Position numbers and translations under genes: made by a program | Source: Eucalyptus grandis | Taxonomy: Eukaryota > Streptophyta > Magnoliopsida > Myrtales > Myrtaceae | Reading direction: 5' to 3' | Assembly: GCF_016545825.1 (NCBI RefSeq) | Contig: NC_052621.1 | Location: 16,232,910-16,296,909 of the forward strand | Length of the DNA stretch: 64,000 bases | Shown here: piece by piece, positions 13,341 to 25,000 of the stretch | Position numbering within the stretch: position 1 is the first letter of the stretch | How the letters are laid out: each line of letters begins with the position of its first letter | The notes under the pieces: model-generated | Databases searched by the model: none | Seen by the model: the letters and a program-made list of their open reading frames with translations, nothing else | What the model was told of the DNA's origin: nothing

Positions 13341-14178
13341 TTAAAATTGATGGTTTTTAAAAGGAAAAAAAAAAGGTTTAGAGCAAATTAGGACTAGACC
13401 TAAAATTGGAAGTTATTTATGGTTCAAAAATAGTTCAGGATAGAATCAAGACTAGATCTAAAGTTAAAGGGTTTTATGAGACTAAAACAAGTTTGGGGAA
13501 GGATTGGACTGAATCTAAAGTTGAGGTTTTTTAGGGTATTATGCCAATATTCTTTTGTTTTCAGTAATCTCTTTTTTAGGAAAATTATATAGTCTAATAG
13601 GGTGTTTTACGGGGCCAGTTCTATATAGGACATGGGCCGTCAGTTTGAAGCCGAAGATCTTTTCCGTTGGATCAATCCTAAAAGTGCTATCACAAACTTG
13701 TTAAAGCCGTTAAGAGGAGTAACTCACTGATATTTAAGGAAAATAACTGATGTTAAAAGTGTTAATTTTCATTGATTAAGGAAAATTAAGAGAATCAAGG
13801 ATAATTATTTACGAATGGGATCCATTAGTTTACGAACATGAAAGGACTGTTACAATCATTTTGGTTAATTTACTACATATAAGGAAAAAGAAATTCACCG
13901 AAATGGTTGCTTACTTTTTTTTAAAGTTATGATGGTCTAGACATTCAAACCTATAAAAATTCGAAGACTATTTCTAATTCTAGATTCCTCATAGTCATAT
14001 ACCCATGGACTATATATTTTATAAATTTTGGGGTCAATTACTAATTATTGATTTTATAACTTATCCTAAAATTATAACTTATCACAATTTTAGGTAAGTT
14101 GCTAATGCTATTGGTTAGTTACCAAGCAATTGTATTCTCACGTGGCGAACTTTAAAACTAAACTAATTACAATAATGA
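13341..14178. other. AT-rich non-coding repeats
   Basis: No gene. Sequence 13345-13550 has repeated 'aggactagacctaaa' / 'ggttttatgag' phrases. Related phrases in the opposite orientation occur at 7330-7450, so both flanks of LINE copy 1 probably derive from an older repeat. Confidence 0.4.
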
Positions 14179-14951
14179 AAGAAATATGTCCATTAAAAGT
14201 AATAAAACTTGTCACGAAAGTACAATTGAGTCTTAAAATTTGTAAAAGATGCAATCAAGTTTTAAAACTTGTTAAATTAGTGCAATCAAGTCATTCCATT
14301 ATCACTATTAATTTGACTAATAAAAATGCTGACATGGCATTTTAAATAAATTTTTATTTCTTACATGCATAGAATTTTACTAAAATATGGAAAAAAAAAT
14401 GGCAAGGCTGGTGCTTTAGCTGCCGCCGCCCATTAGTGGAAGGGCTGGCGACTTTTGCTAGCCTTGGGCGAGGGATGGTTGTCGACCCCTTGTGAGGGCC
14501 AATGTTGCCTAGATTTGAGCACCCTCACTTAGGGCCAATGAGGCTCGCCAACCTTGAGCAAGTGCTAATGAGGCCTTGCCCAGGCTTGGTGAGGGCCAGC
14601 CATCCTCACCTAAGACCATTGAAGTTGCAATGAGCAGCGGTAGCTAAAGCGCCAGCCTTGCTTGCCATTCTTTTTTTCCCTCCATTTTTTTTTAAAAATA
14701 AAATTTTAGGTTTTCTTTTTAAGTTTTTAAATAATTTAAATAAGAATTGAAAAAAAAATGCCATGTCATAAATAAAACTTAATTTAAAAATGCCACATCA
14801 GCATTTTCTATTAATCAAATTGACAGTATTAACAAAGGGATTTGATTGTATCAATTTAACAAATTTTAGCACTTGATTACACTTTTTTTAAGTTTTAAGA
14901 TTCAGTTGCACTTTCGTGACAAGTTTTAGGAGTTATATTGAACATATCCCG
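14179..14951. mobile_element. Non-autonomous long-TIR (Mutator-like?) element with GC-rich core
   Basis: The left arm (about 14179-14350) and the right arm (about 14755-14951) are long imperfect inverted repeats. For example, aaaacttgtcacgaaagt on the left matches the reverse complement of actttcgtgacaagtttt on the right. Likewise atgctgacatggcattt on the left matches the reverse complement of aaatgccacatcagcat on the right. The core (14400-14680) is GC-rich, with 'ccttgggcgagg' and 'ggtgagggccagcc' words, and has no coding signal. Arms of this length suit MULEs. No clear 9 bp target duplication was found. Confidence 0.6.
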
Positions 14952-15985
14952 AAAAGAAGGAACCTTTGTTGGCATTCCAAAAGCTTACTCTAGGGAGATA
15001 TAGTCCTTTAATGATTTGGCTCCACAAGGCTGAGGGGGATTGAATTAGTCTCCAAGCCTGCTTTCCTAGCATAGCTTCGTTGAAAGTAATGAGATCTCTA
15101 AATCCGAGAACCCCGTCTATTTTTTAAGTACCTCCCATCTCTTCTAGTGAATGTTAGCTTTTGATTCGTTCTATTTCCACCAAAAAAGGCTATCTTTTGT
15201 TCAATTACTCTACATACGAACATGGGAATCTTAAAAATTGAAATCACGTATTGGGGTATCGCTTGTGCTACAGCTTTTATCAAAGTTTCCTTTCCCACTC
15301 CAGAAATGAGCTTCTCCTTCCAACCTTCTAGTTTCATGTTGATCCTTACCAATATCCATGCAAACATTTCTTCTTAAAGTTACCCTAGTCCAACGGAATG
15401 CCTAGATATTTTCTTGTCTTTTCTATCACTGGTACTCTCAATTCTGTCTTCTATGGCTTTGTTTATAAGATAGGATAGAGCATTAGCCATGATGATAAAG
15501 AGGTAGGGAGAAAGAGGATCACCTTGTCTAATACCTCAAGTAGGGTGTAAGTGCTACTAGGGTTCTCCATTAAGCTTGACACTAAACATAACGAAGGAGA
15601 TGCAATTCATGATCATTTCCACCCATTTCTCACTAAAACCCATTTTCAACATCCACTCTCCCAAAAAATCCCATTTCACTCAATCGTGTGCCTTTTGCAT
15701 GTCAAGTTTTAACACCGCTTGGAATTTCTTTCTCCTCTTTCTGATTCTCAACTAGTGTAGGACTTCTTGGACTATTAATATATTGTCTTGGACTTTACGT
15801 CCACTGACAAATGCACCTTGTTCAACATAAATGAGTCTAGGTAACTATGGTTTCAAGCGGTTGCCTAAAACTTTAGAGATGATTTTATAGATGATAGCAC
15901 AAAGGCTTATGGGTCTATATTGGCTCATATTTTTTGGGTAAGGGTGGTAACATTTCAAGGAAGTCATAGTGCATTTCGGCAATGA
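14952..15985 (-). mobile_element. LINE fragment, copy 2 (RT region only)
   Basis: Minus-strand remnant of an L1-type ORF2. Reading from 15960 down: [20 protein letters not shown], then a block reading LKLDMQKAHD (about 15690), RQGDPLSPYLF (about 15520), MFAWILVRINMKLEGWKEKL (about 15360) and a tail reaching about 14960. Stops and a frameshift near 15170 break it. It ends abruptly at the long-TIR element on one side and at a GC-rich block on the other, so both termini are missing. Confidence 0.75.
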
Positions 15986-16500
15986 ACAGTGGAGGTCAAA
16001 CGGGGCAGGCGAGGGCTGAGCCCTCGCCGCCCTGCCTCCCCACGCCGTCGCCGGGAAGGGCGAGGCGACGAAGGGGAGGGTCGGCCGGGCCGCCGGCCCC
16101 CGGTCGACCAACGGCGGGCTGCGAGCCCCCATCGGTTGTGGCGAGGGCCGCGACCCTTGCCCCGGATCTGGGCGAGCTCGCGGGCCTCACCGCCGGTCGG
16201 CCCGGCCTTGCCGGCCCACGGCCAGCCACTGCGACCTCGGGCGGCCCTCCCCACTCCGTCGCCGGCCCTTCCCGGCGGCGGCAAGGCGGCGAGGCCCGCG
16301 ACCCTCGCACGCGAGCCCTCCCCCGGATTTGGGGCGAGGTCGCGGCCCCTCGCCCGAGTCCGACTAGGGCTCACGGGCCCTCGCCACCTCCGCCGCCGCC
16401 AAGAAGGGCCGGCGACGGAGTGGGGAGGGGGTCGCCAAATCATCGCCGAGCCACAGCCAGGGGTTGACAAGGCTGGCCGGCCGGTGGCGGTCGAGGTGGG
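15986..16500. repeat. GC-rich block (GGCGAGG/CGCCGGC words), no gene
   Basis: About 515 bases of extreme GC content, sharply bounded by LINE sequence at 15985 and AT-rich sequence at ~16501. It is built of 'gcgagggc', 'cgccggcc' and 'gcgaggtcgcg' words, like the core at 33.46-34.05 kb. It is open in several frames on both strands, which is a composition effect. The implied peptides are Arg/Pro/Ala/Gly mixtures of low complexity. I treat it as a transposon core or derivative, not a gene. Confidence 0.55.
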
Positions 16501-17612
16501 TGTTAGAGCACGTAAGCTCGAACTCCACTAAATCTAATTGAATTTCTTCCCTTTCTTAAGCTTTTTCAACTTCTGTTTGATAGAAGAAGATTGTGTTTCT
16601 TTATACAATGATTTACATTCTAACGAATCTCTCTACATGCTATCATTTGTCCTCTCGCCATCAGACTTGGCTTCTAGCTTTAGGAGGTGCTTGGTTCTAT
16701 TCCTCCCTTAGACGATCCAAGTTGGCAACGTGTCGTGACGTAGAATGGTCATGTGTATTTGTACTTCCACTTATCCTAAATATGGATTCTCGTAAGTTTC
16801 TCACTCAAAATTTTGATATTAAAGAGATGGATTTTCTTCTTTTTTTTGGCAATCTCCCCACAGACGATGCCAATGGATGACAATTGAATTCAGATAAGGC
16901 CGCAACTCAACTCCCTTGTGCGAATTCCTTATTGCCCGTGACTCCACGACTTTGCATACCACAAATAAGAAGGATCGGCCGTGGTGGACTTTTGGAGCCC
17001 CCTTGAGGCTAGCGAGCCTTTAGAGAATGTAATCGACAGAATAACCGCTTATGAGTGTCAAAACTCTTTGGGCTCAAATGATTGACTCAAGGCTATTTAT
17101 ACTTGCTTATTCTTTTCGGTCGGATATTTCTACTTACTTTGATAGCCTAAAGGCTCTCCAATTTTCAAAAATATCGTATCATAGGGTTATCTTTCCTATA
17201 TGTGAGTGCATACTGTGACTTTGTTTCACTATTGAGCCATGTCAATAGGCTCTTTCGACTATTATTGGGCATTGTGCAAAATCCATATTATTGAATACCT
17301 ATTTAATTCTCCTCTTATTTGTCAACCATTGTGGATTGCCGTAATGGCCACCCTATCCAATTGAGAAAAGGGAGGTGGGGAGTTCAATTCTCCATCTCAT
17401 CAAGGCTATGATAGGAATGTATGAGTGAAGAAAAATGGTCTTAGAACCTGTGCACAACACATAATACACGCAATGACTCATAATTATAGAACCGGACCAA
17501 AAAAAGCCATCTTTTATTTGTCGAAAAACTTATTTATCAAATGTTTTCTAACGCTAAGAAGATGGGCGTGCTTAATTGGCGGGAAATGTCTCTATCCCCT
17601 TTACTTAATTTT
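16501..17612. other. Unassigned intergenic sequence, possibly an LTR relic
   Basis: No gene recognised. 'tgttagagcacgtaagctcg' at about 16500 and the following T-rich sequence have the feel of an LTR start. I could not find a partner LTR or a primer-binding site, so this is unproven. The bases 17613-17622 are the left target duplication of LINE copy 3. Confidence 0.3.
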
Positions 17613-18196
17613 AAACTCTTCCTTGGTAGCTTTGCCCGAACCCCCTCGCCATTGTTGCCTACCACGAAACTTTTTCTAATGTTGCCCCCTTCATCTTCTT
17701 CTCTGATTCTTTGCATTCTCAAGCTTACTTTGCAGACCCCTCTTTGCCCTAGCTTTCCCTCATCTTTTCACCATCGCCCTCTACCTTAGCCTTCATCCAT
17801 GGTTGCATGTAGGGGTGAGCGGTTCCCGGTTCCTTACAGGTTCCGCTTGGAACCTGGAACCTACCATCGGGTACAGGTTCCTCATTTTTTGGAACCTGAA
17901 ACCTACCCGTCAGAACCAAGAACCTAGAACCTACATCACGGGAGTTAGGGGTCGGTTCCGGGTTCCAACGGGTTTTTTTTTTTCATTTTTAGTTTAAAAA
18001 ATGGAAGACTCATGAAAGACTCAACAACAAGAATAGGAACTGTCGAATTATGCTAACGTGAAAATTTATTGAGCGAGAGGATAAGTCATGTGGAAATAGC
18101 ATGTTGATTAATCGAACAAGTTTAGTACAATGTGTGAGAGGTTATACACCGGAAAAGAGCTCATATGAACAGAGGAATAGCCTTCTCAACATTTAC

Positions 18197-18775
18197 ATGA
18201 TTACCTATTATCCATCCTTGTCGAGCTTCAATATAAGACCGCACATGATTTAATAATGCTTTTTGTATATCTTGCGGATATTATCTCTAGCTTCGGTGTC
18301 ATTTCCGAAAATGGGCAGTAAACAAGATTGTTCTCCTTTCATGGGAAGATCAATCAATATATTGGTATACACAGGGCCGACAATTCATGATTAGTAAGCA
18401 CATGAGCTATCATTTAGTGTAGTCTGGTGATGGCAGCTAATGGACATGCAATACTCTTTACCAAAAAGAGCACAGCAAATGACGAAGATAGAATAAGAAA
18501 CATACCCAGATAACAAAAAAAGCCAGTCTCTCCACATCTACCCGAAGTGAACATATACCTGCAACATAAATTCACATGTTAAGTTTGATATAGGCAGGAC
18601 CATGAATTAACCACAATCAGTCTTTTCTCTGATGTCAAAGAGACATTTTACAGCTCTAAATGTCATATTACCTTCTGTCAAAGGCTTTGGAAGCTTGTCA
18701 ATGCAGCTCGGCAACAAGGTAAACAAGTGCCCCTTTGCACTGACCTCATCATCGAGTGGTGTGGAAGGGTGCAAA
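18197..18775 (-). pseudogene. Exon-like fragments of an unidentified captured gene
   Basis: Three minus-strand pieces look like exons with matching splice phases. Piece one (18672 to about 18775) has the reading PLDDEVSAKGHLFTLLPSC and ends LPKPLTEG before 'gtaata'. Piece two (18506-18558) reads ICSLRVDVERLAFFVIW between 'gcag' and 'gtatg'. Piece three (about 18197-18378) reads VYTNILIDLPMKGEQSCLLP and later LLNHVRSYIEARQGWIIGNH with one frameshift. I do not recognise the protein. The peptides are compositionally normal, and piece two fits piece one in phase, which supports a real gene origin. Confidence 0.45.
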
Positions 18776-19740
18776 AATTTGTCACATCAGCAATATCTAG
18801 GTGACTAACATTAAAGAAAAATTCCTGGCTAAGTCTTCAAAAACCAAAAATTCAAATTGTTGAAATTGTGGGCCCTTGAACTCTTTACTCCTTAGTATGT
18901 GAATGCCATGGTACCTTAGTGCAGAACAAAATTGACTTGGACCCCATCAACATGGAGTCAAATCGAACCATGCTCAAAAAATTGATAGACTAGATAAAGC
19001 TTGTAAATCAAGTTACTGAGAGTTTGTCAGAGATTTTGGAGACAAAGAATCATCAAATTCAGAAATTTGAGGGGAAAATATGTGCAGAAACAAAAGGCAC
19101 GGGAATTATCTCTACCTAGCTCAAGGAAGGACCAAAAGAGGAAATTAGGAACGACAAAAGCAGCTAAAAGTAACTTGGCCCAAGAAAGCCTCACTCACTA
19201 GAATCAACAAAACATTTCTGCCAGACAATGCCACAGCAAGAAGGTGGTGGCACTTACTACAAAGTGAAGGACAAAATTGATAAATACTCCTTGAATATGC
19301 TTGATAACAAACAGGGTGCACCATAGAAGTTATTATCGAACATATACTCACGGGATAAGTAGAAGTTTCATAAGCAGGCTAGTCAAGATTAAAGAAAATA
19401 AAAATCCACTGAAAGATTGGGAAGAAACGAGAACCGAACCAGATGAGGCTCTATATCCATTAATTTAAGTATTCGACATGACATCAACTTCAACTTCATT
19501 TACACGAATACGGGCCATGAACTTTCCTATGCAAACAACTCTAGAAAAACCATTATGGCAGGATTAATCTTAAGTCACAACCATGTTAAATCTAAATATG
19601 AAGCCCTGGGAGAGCCCAACTCTAAGGATACGAACTCCAACTTCAAAATTTCCATTGGAAAGGGCTGTATAGCGCAGGGCATCATCAATATCCTTGCATC
19701 TTGCTCAAAGCAGAAGCGTACATTAAACATTAAAGACTAG

Positions 19741-20080
19741 AATACTGCCGACTAAGTAAGGGAGTTGCTTATTGAGCTTAATCTTCTCTTGATTCTCCTT
19801 TATATTCTCCTTATACGACTCCGGCTCAGTTCGTCCTCTACGGCTCTCCTCCCGCCATCACAAAACAGAAAAACAAAACGAAATCCCATCAAAACCCCCA
19901 TCGATGCACGGACCCCAAATTAAGATTAAAAAGAAACCCTCGCGCACGAGTCGAAGCACAGAAGCCCCCAAGAACAAGTAAACTCGCGCCACGAGCCCTA
20001 GCAAATCCAATCGAAGCCATCGACGTCCAGAGAGAGGGACAGACCTTGAGGATGAGAATCTCGTTGTCGAGGAGGCGAAA
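19741..20080 (-). pseudogene. Captured two-exon fragment of 26S proteasome ATPase RPT5
   Basis: Exon-like piece one (20045 to about 20080) reads RLLDNEILILK and is followed by 'gtctgtc'. Piece two (about 19741-19845) reads [18 protein letters not shown], preceded by ESYKENI. Plant RPT5 (26S proteasome regulatory subunit 6A) has the same order in its N-terminal coiled-coil/OB region: RLLDNEIRILK, then [20 protein letters not shown]. The ~200 bases between them look like a retained intron, and a small deletion shifts the frame near 19830. The AAA ATPase domain is absent. Confidence 0.75.
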
Positions 20081-20183
20081 GCCAGCCCAAGCTTCAAAGC
20101 CCCACGCTTTCAAATCGAGCAAAGAGAATACAACACAAATGCTCAAGAGCTTAAAAAGAACAACGCAAAGAGAGAGAGCTTAC

Positions 20184-20226
20184 AGTCTCTGCCACCGCGA
20201 ACGCTGCCTCTGGTGGGATGATACAT
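20184..20226 (-). pseudogene. Captured first-exon fragment of an MMTAG2-like protein
   Basis: ATG at 20226 begins MYHPTRGSVRGGRD and is followed by 'gtaagct' at the exon end (20184). Eukaryotic multiple-myeloma-tumour-associated-protein-2-like proteins begin almost identically (MYHPTRGGVRGGRDQF, from memory). The start codon and donor site are kept. It sits directly downstream, on the same strand, of the EF-1-beta fragment. With only 14 residues, the identification rests on one distinctive motif. Confidence 0.6.
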
Positions 20227-20307
20227 GGTTCCACGCGAGGTACTCCGAGTCGACAAAGATGGGGATGCGGTCGTCTTCTTTGCCGGCTTCTCGTAGACGA
20301 GCTTTAC

Positions 20308-20385
20308 CCGGAGATGTAGGTCTTGCCAGAGAGGAACTCGTCGAGGGACTTGAGGCCCAACTCCGTGTGGAGATTTGTCGAGGAA
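20308..20385 (-). pseudogene. Captured fragment of elongation factor 1-beta (eEF1B) first exon
   Basis: The minus-strand reading LKSLDEFLSGKTYISG, preceded by NLHTELG, matches the N-terminal region of plant EF-1-beta, the GDP/GTP exchange subunit of translation elongation factor 1. It is followed at once by 'gtaaagc', a plausible original exon-intron border, suggesting genomic rather than cDNA capture. It lies inside the hAT element, has no proper start and runs into a stop. Confidence 0.7.
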
Positions 20386-20770
20386 CTCGTCGAGGGCGAG
20401 CACTGAGCATAGTGAGCAGCGTCGAGCAGAGACAGAGAGGAAGTGTGAAATGAAAGTGGCAACTGAGACAAGGGTAAATTAATTTAGGGCTTAACCTAAC
20501 CGGTTCCGGTTCCTAGAAAAGGGGAACTGGGAACCAGAATCGGTCAATTAAAAATCGAGAACCACGCTCACCCCTAGTTGCATGTTCCTCTCGTCTTGAT
20601 CTGACGGAGCCCTAGCATTCTGATGCTTATTTTCTTTCTTCAGTTCGACTCTTTGGACAAGGGATTGTTGGAGTAGCTTGCCCACTTGTGAACTCTTCTC
20701 ACGCTGCTGGTGTTTGGACCTTTTCCTCATAGGAGCTATTGCCCTGAATTGTGTTGCTGCTTGCTCTCGA

Positions 20771-22068
20771 ATGGACCGCTCGGTTAATGAAGATGAGGCT
20801 CGCTTTGCTGCCCTGTGTACTCGACTGGGCTGTCTCTGGTCAGAACAGCAAATAGAAATTTGGGATGAAGCAGCTCCAAGTGATAAAATAGAGGAATGCC
20901 GATTGATCTTGGTGGGTAAGATTCTCACTAATCCATTAGTTAATTTTCAAGCGTTTCAAAAAACTATGAAACGAGCTTAGCGCACTGACCAAGTGGATAT
21001 TTCCCAAGGCGAAGCTGGACTATATGTTGTGAGGTTTAAATCAAAAGAGGAAAAACAGAGAATATTGGAGAATGAACCTTGGCTATTCGCCAATCACTTG
21101 GTCATTTTAAAAACCTAGACACCAAACACACCTCTGCACTGCTATGATTTTAACACCTACACTTTTTGGGTTCAAGTATTTGGCTTACCTTTGGAACGGT
21201 GTACTGAAACTATGATTAGTAAAGCGGTGAGACATGTAGGTAGGGTGCTGAACTTCAAAATCGAGCATAAGGATGGTACAACTCTTAGAGCTGGGAAGGC
21301 ACGAGTGGAGATCAATATATACTAGCCACTTAAAATAGGGCAACTAATCAAATTGGAAGGGAAGAATATTTGGTTAGATTTTCGATATGAAAGGTTGTCT
21401 CACTATTGTTATTCCCGTGGCAAACTTGGTCACTATGCAATGTATTGTAAAGATTTCCCTTTTGATGAAAGCAAAATGGAAGGAAAGGATAATATGTTTT
21501 ATGGTCAATGGCTCCGAGTAGAGGTTTAGGAACACAGTCCCTTTTGGCGTTCCTTTTATGAGCCTAACCACCCTCAGGAGGATTCTAACGAGAGTGTCCC
21601 GGAAACTCCTCAGCTTGCCTTTGTTATGATTCTCGCTCAAGATCTACCTATTTTGGTTTCTACGGACCAACCACGAAAAACCAAAGACAAACAGATCATG
21701 GAGTTACCCATTGCAATCAACTTATTACAGCTGCGAAACTGATCCAATGGCAACCTTTAGTTGCGGATTCATCGAGATTTGAAGCCGACTTTGAAAAGTT
21801 CCCTGCACATCAGCAGCAAGTTAAAATCACGGAAGCGGCAACGGGTTCCTTCAAATCCAAGAAAGTAAAAAGCACACGTTTGAATCTAAGATCAGGTCCC
21901 ATCAAGAAAGCAAAAAGGTTCAACACATATAAATTACGAACTCAGCTACAAGAGGGGCTTGATGAATCTCATTTGCAAGAGACTCCCATCCTTGAGGCAA
22001 AAGATCCCGAATGTTGGGCTTTGGTGGCTGCCCTAAAAAACTACCAAGTTGGAATTGTCAGGGTTTGA
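20771..22068 (+). pseudogene. LINE copy 3 ORF1: DUF4283/zinc-knuckle protein
   Basis: Starts at ATG 20771 (MDRSVNEDEARFAALC) and is followed by the DUF4283 signature KSKEEKQRILENEPWLFANH. A short 'YERLSHYCYSRGKLGHYAMY' stretch corresponds to the CCHC knuckle, but the second Cys has become Arg. A basic C-terminal tail (about 21850-22068) follows. In-frame stops occur near 20978, 21116, 21322 and 21526. It overlaps the start of the endonuclease frame of ORF2 at about 22011-22068. Confidence 0.75.
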
Positions 22069-25000
22069 GCAATCCCCTGACAGTTCAAACTCTAAAGGTC
22101 TTAGTGACCCATGAAAAACCCAATATTTTGTTTTTGATGGAGACTAAAAATCAAGAAGGGAAGCTTCTTCGCCTTCAGAAGCAATTAAGATATAATAATA
22201 GCTTTATAGACAATCCTATCGGCTTGGCTGGTGATTTAGCGGTATTCTGGAATGATAGTGTTTCTTTGATAGTGGACCATCATTCCTCGGCTTTTCTTGA
22301 TTTGATATGCACAGATTTGGACTATGGCTTAACAATGCGCCTTACCTGTTTACATGCACCAGCAGTATACCAACTCAAACAAAGTCTATGGGCAGAAATT
22401 AGAAAGATTAGTCATTGTAACACTTTACCTTGGCTGTGTGCAAGTGACTTTAATGAAATATTGTATCCTTGGGAGAAAGTAGGGAAGCGTCCTATAGAAC
22501 CTCACCGTATGTACTCCTTCCATGAACTCCTAAATGATTGCTCTTTGATGGACTTGGGCAGCAAAGGTTGTGCATTCACATGGATTAATAATCAAAATGG
22601 AGAGGACATTGTAAAAGAAAGATTGGATAGAATGTTATGTTCCCTGATGTTGAAGTCTTTGCATTACCAGCTCTTGGATCCAACCACAGCCCGCTCCTGT
22701 TATCAATCAAAGCTACACGAATCAAAAGACGAAAAGCTTTTACTTTAAAAGCTTATTGGTTACAGGACCAAGAGTGTTGCTCTATAATTGCAGACTCATG
22801 GGCTTCTTTTCAAGTTGGAACAGTGACGTTACCTCATAAGTTAAAGGCTGTTTCTGTTACTCTCACAAGTTGGAGCCGATCCAAATTTACCAATGCTAGA
22901 CATCATATCAATTCCCTTAAGCATCAGCTTCAAATTTTAACTAATCAACCCAATAGTCAATACGACAAGTAACTGGTTACTAGCTTGCGAGAGAAAATCC
23001 ATAAGTTATGGCAACATGAGGAACAATTTTGGGCAATGCGATCAAGAGTCAACTAGCTCAAATGGGTGGACAAGAATACGAAGTTTTTCCATGCTACAAC
23101 TATTCAAAGAAGACAGTGCAATAGGATAAGCATGCTGCAAGATGATCAGCATCTTTGGGTTCGTGACCCGACCCACCTCAAGGAGATGACCTCTCAATTT
23201 TTTAGGAACTTATACACATCAGCAGGGCATCGTGACTACGGGCATGTTCTAGCACAATGCAATCCTGTGGTGACAATGGAAATGAATTGTAACCTTGTTG
23301 CAGAAATCACTAGAGAGGAAGTTCGGATTGCAACTTTTCAATTAGGGGAAGCAAAAGCTCCGGGTCATGATGGCTTGAATGGTTAGTTTTATAAATCTCA
23401 TTGGGATATTTTACAGGAAGATATTTTCTCTACTGTGCAGGAATTTTTCAACTCCTGAGTGATGCTACCTGAATATAATAGGACATTTATAGCACTGATT
23501 CTTAAAATCTCTCACCTAAAACGACTTGATCAATTCAGACCAATCAGCCTTTGCAATCTTATTTACAAAATTATATCGAAGGTCCTAGCCAATCGACTCA
23601 ACCCCTAGTCACTTGAGCTGATAACGACGGAATAGAGTGCTTTTGTCAGTGGCAGTCAATTCAAGACAATATTCTTGTGGTTCAAGAAGTGCTTCATTAA
23701 CTCAGGATAAGGAAAAGGAAAAATACGTTTCAAGCAGTTCTTAAGCTAGTTATGCAAAAGGTCTACGATTGGGTGGAATAGAATTTTCTAAAAGACTATC
23801 TCCTGCAGCTTGGATTTCATTCTCATTGGGTACAATGGGTGTTGCAATGTATAACTATGGTCTCTTTGAGTGTCAAGTTTAATGGAGAACCTCTACCCTA
23901 CTTTCATCAGACTAAGGGTCTAAGGCAAGGTGACCCTCTATCTTTGTACCTATTTATCCTGATAGCTAACGTTCTCTCTACTCTTATCAGTCAAGTAGTG
24001 GACATGGGAAATCTTAAAGGTATTAAATTAAATCGGTAGTGTCTTACCCTGTCTCATCTTTTTTTCGCAAATGATGTCATATTCTTCTTAGAAGGCAAAC
24101 TCCTGGAATGTCATAATTTAGCTAATGTACTAAATCAATATTGCCTAGCTATAGGACAAGCAATTAATCGAAACAAATCTGGCATGTTCTTTAGCAAGGA
24201 TTGTCCTACCAACCTACAAGAGAATTTGGCTAGAGAATTTAGAGTCCTTGTGTTAGAAAAGACTGGCAAGTATCTTGGTATACCTTCAGATTGAGGGAAA
24301 TCAAAACGGGAAATGTTCGCTTGGATTCTAGGTCAAGTACATTCCAAGTTGGAAGGGTGGAAAGAAAAGCTTATTTTCAAAGGGGGTAAGGAAGTTTTAA
24401 TCAAAACAGTCGTTCAAGCACTCCCGCAATATGTAATGTCTACTTTTAAAATCTCTGTGTCAATATGCAAATCAATAGAACAGAAAATTGCTAGGTTTTG
24501 GTGGCAAACCAGCAACAGCAAGTTCGGCATCCACTGGAAGAATTGGGATACTCTTAAGAGTCGGAAAGATAATAGGGGTTTGAGTTTTCGTGATCTTATT
24601 GTGTTTAATAAGGCTTTACAAGGTAAATAGGCATGGCGGCTATTACAGCATCCTTCCTCCTTATGGAGTAGACTATTCAAAGGATTGTACTATCATTCTC
24701 AAGATTTTTGGCAAGTTGCAAAAGGAAAAAGGCCCTCTTGGGGATGGCAGAGTATACTAGTAGGCCAGGAATCAATTGAAGATAAGATCCAATGGTCTGT
24801 TGGTGACAAACAAATAATAAAAATCCAAGAGGATAGATGGCTTGCTAAGGGTGTTATTGGTGGGCCTGCACCTAGAGGCGAACCAAAAAAGTGGTTGATT
24901 TTATTGTCTCGGACCAAAATGCTTGGAATACTTCCCTTCTTCGCTAGAGTTTTGATAACCAAATTGTAGAATAAATTCTCTCTATTCCAATTCGACCACA

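Larger units (their letters stand above)
17810..20576. mobile_element. Non-autonomous hAT element carrying captured gene fragments (Pack-hAT)
   Basis: Ends are the perfect 12 bp inverted repeats TAGGGGTGAGCG (17810-17821; its reverse complement ends at 20576). They are flanked by the perfect 8 bp direct repeat gttgcatg (17802-17809 and 20577-20584), the hallmark of hAT transposition. Subterminal sequence at both ends is rich in 'ggttcc' / 'ggaacc' words. No transposase is visible. The interior holds, all on the minus strand, pieces resembling EF-1-beta, an MMTAG2-like protein, RPT5 and an unidentified multi-exon gene, with intron-like sequence retained. The insertion splits the 5' leader of LINE copy 3, so it is younger than that LINE. 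Confidence 0.85.

Noticed and set aside
15982..16531. Several 100-180 codon open frames in both directions
   Set aside because: Same composition artefact in the 16 kb GC block; no domain or codon-usage support.
16501..17320. Possible LTR beginning TGTTAGAGCACG
   Set aside because: No partner LTR, primer-binding site or gag-pol seen.
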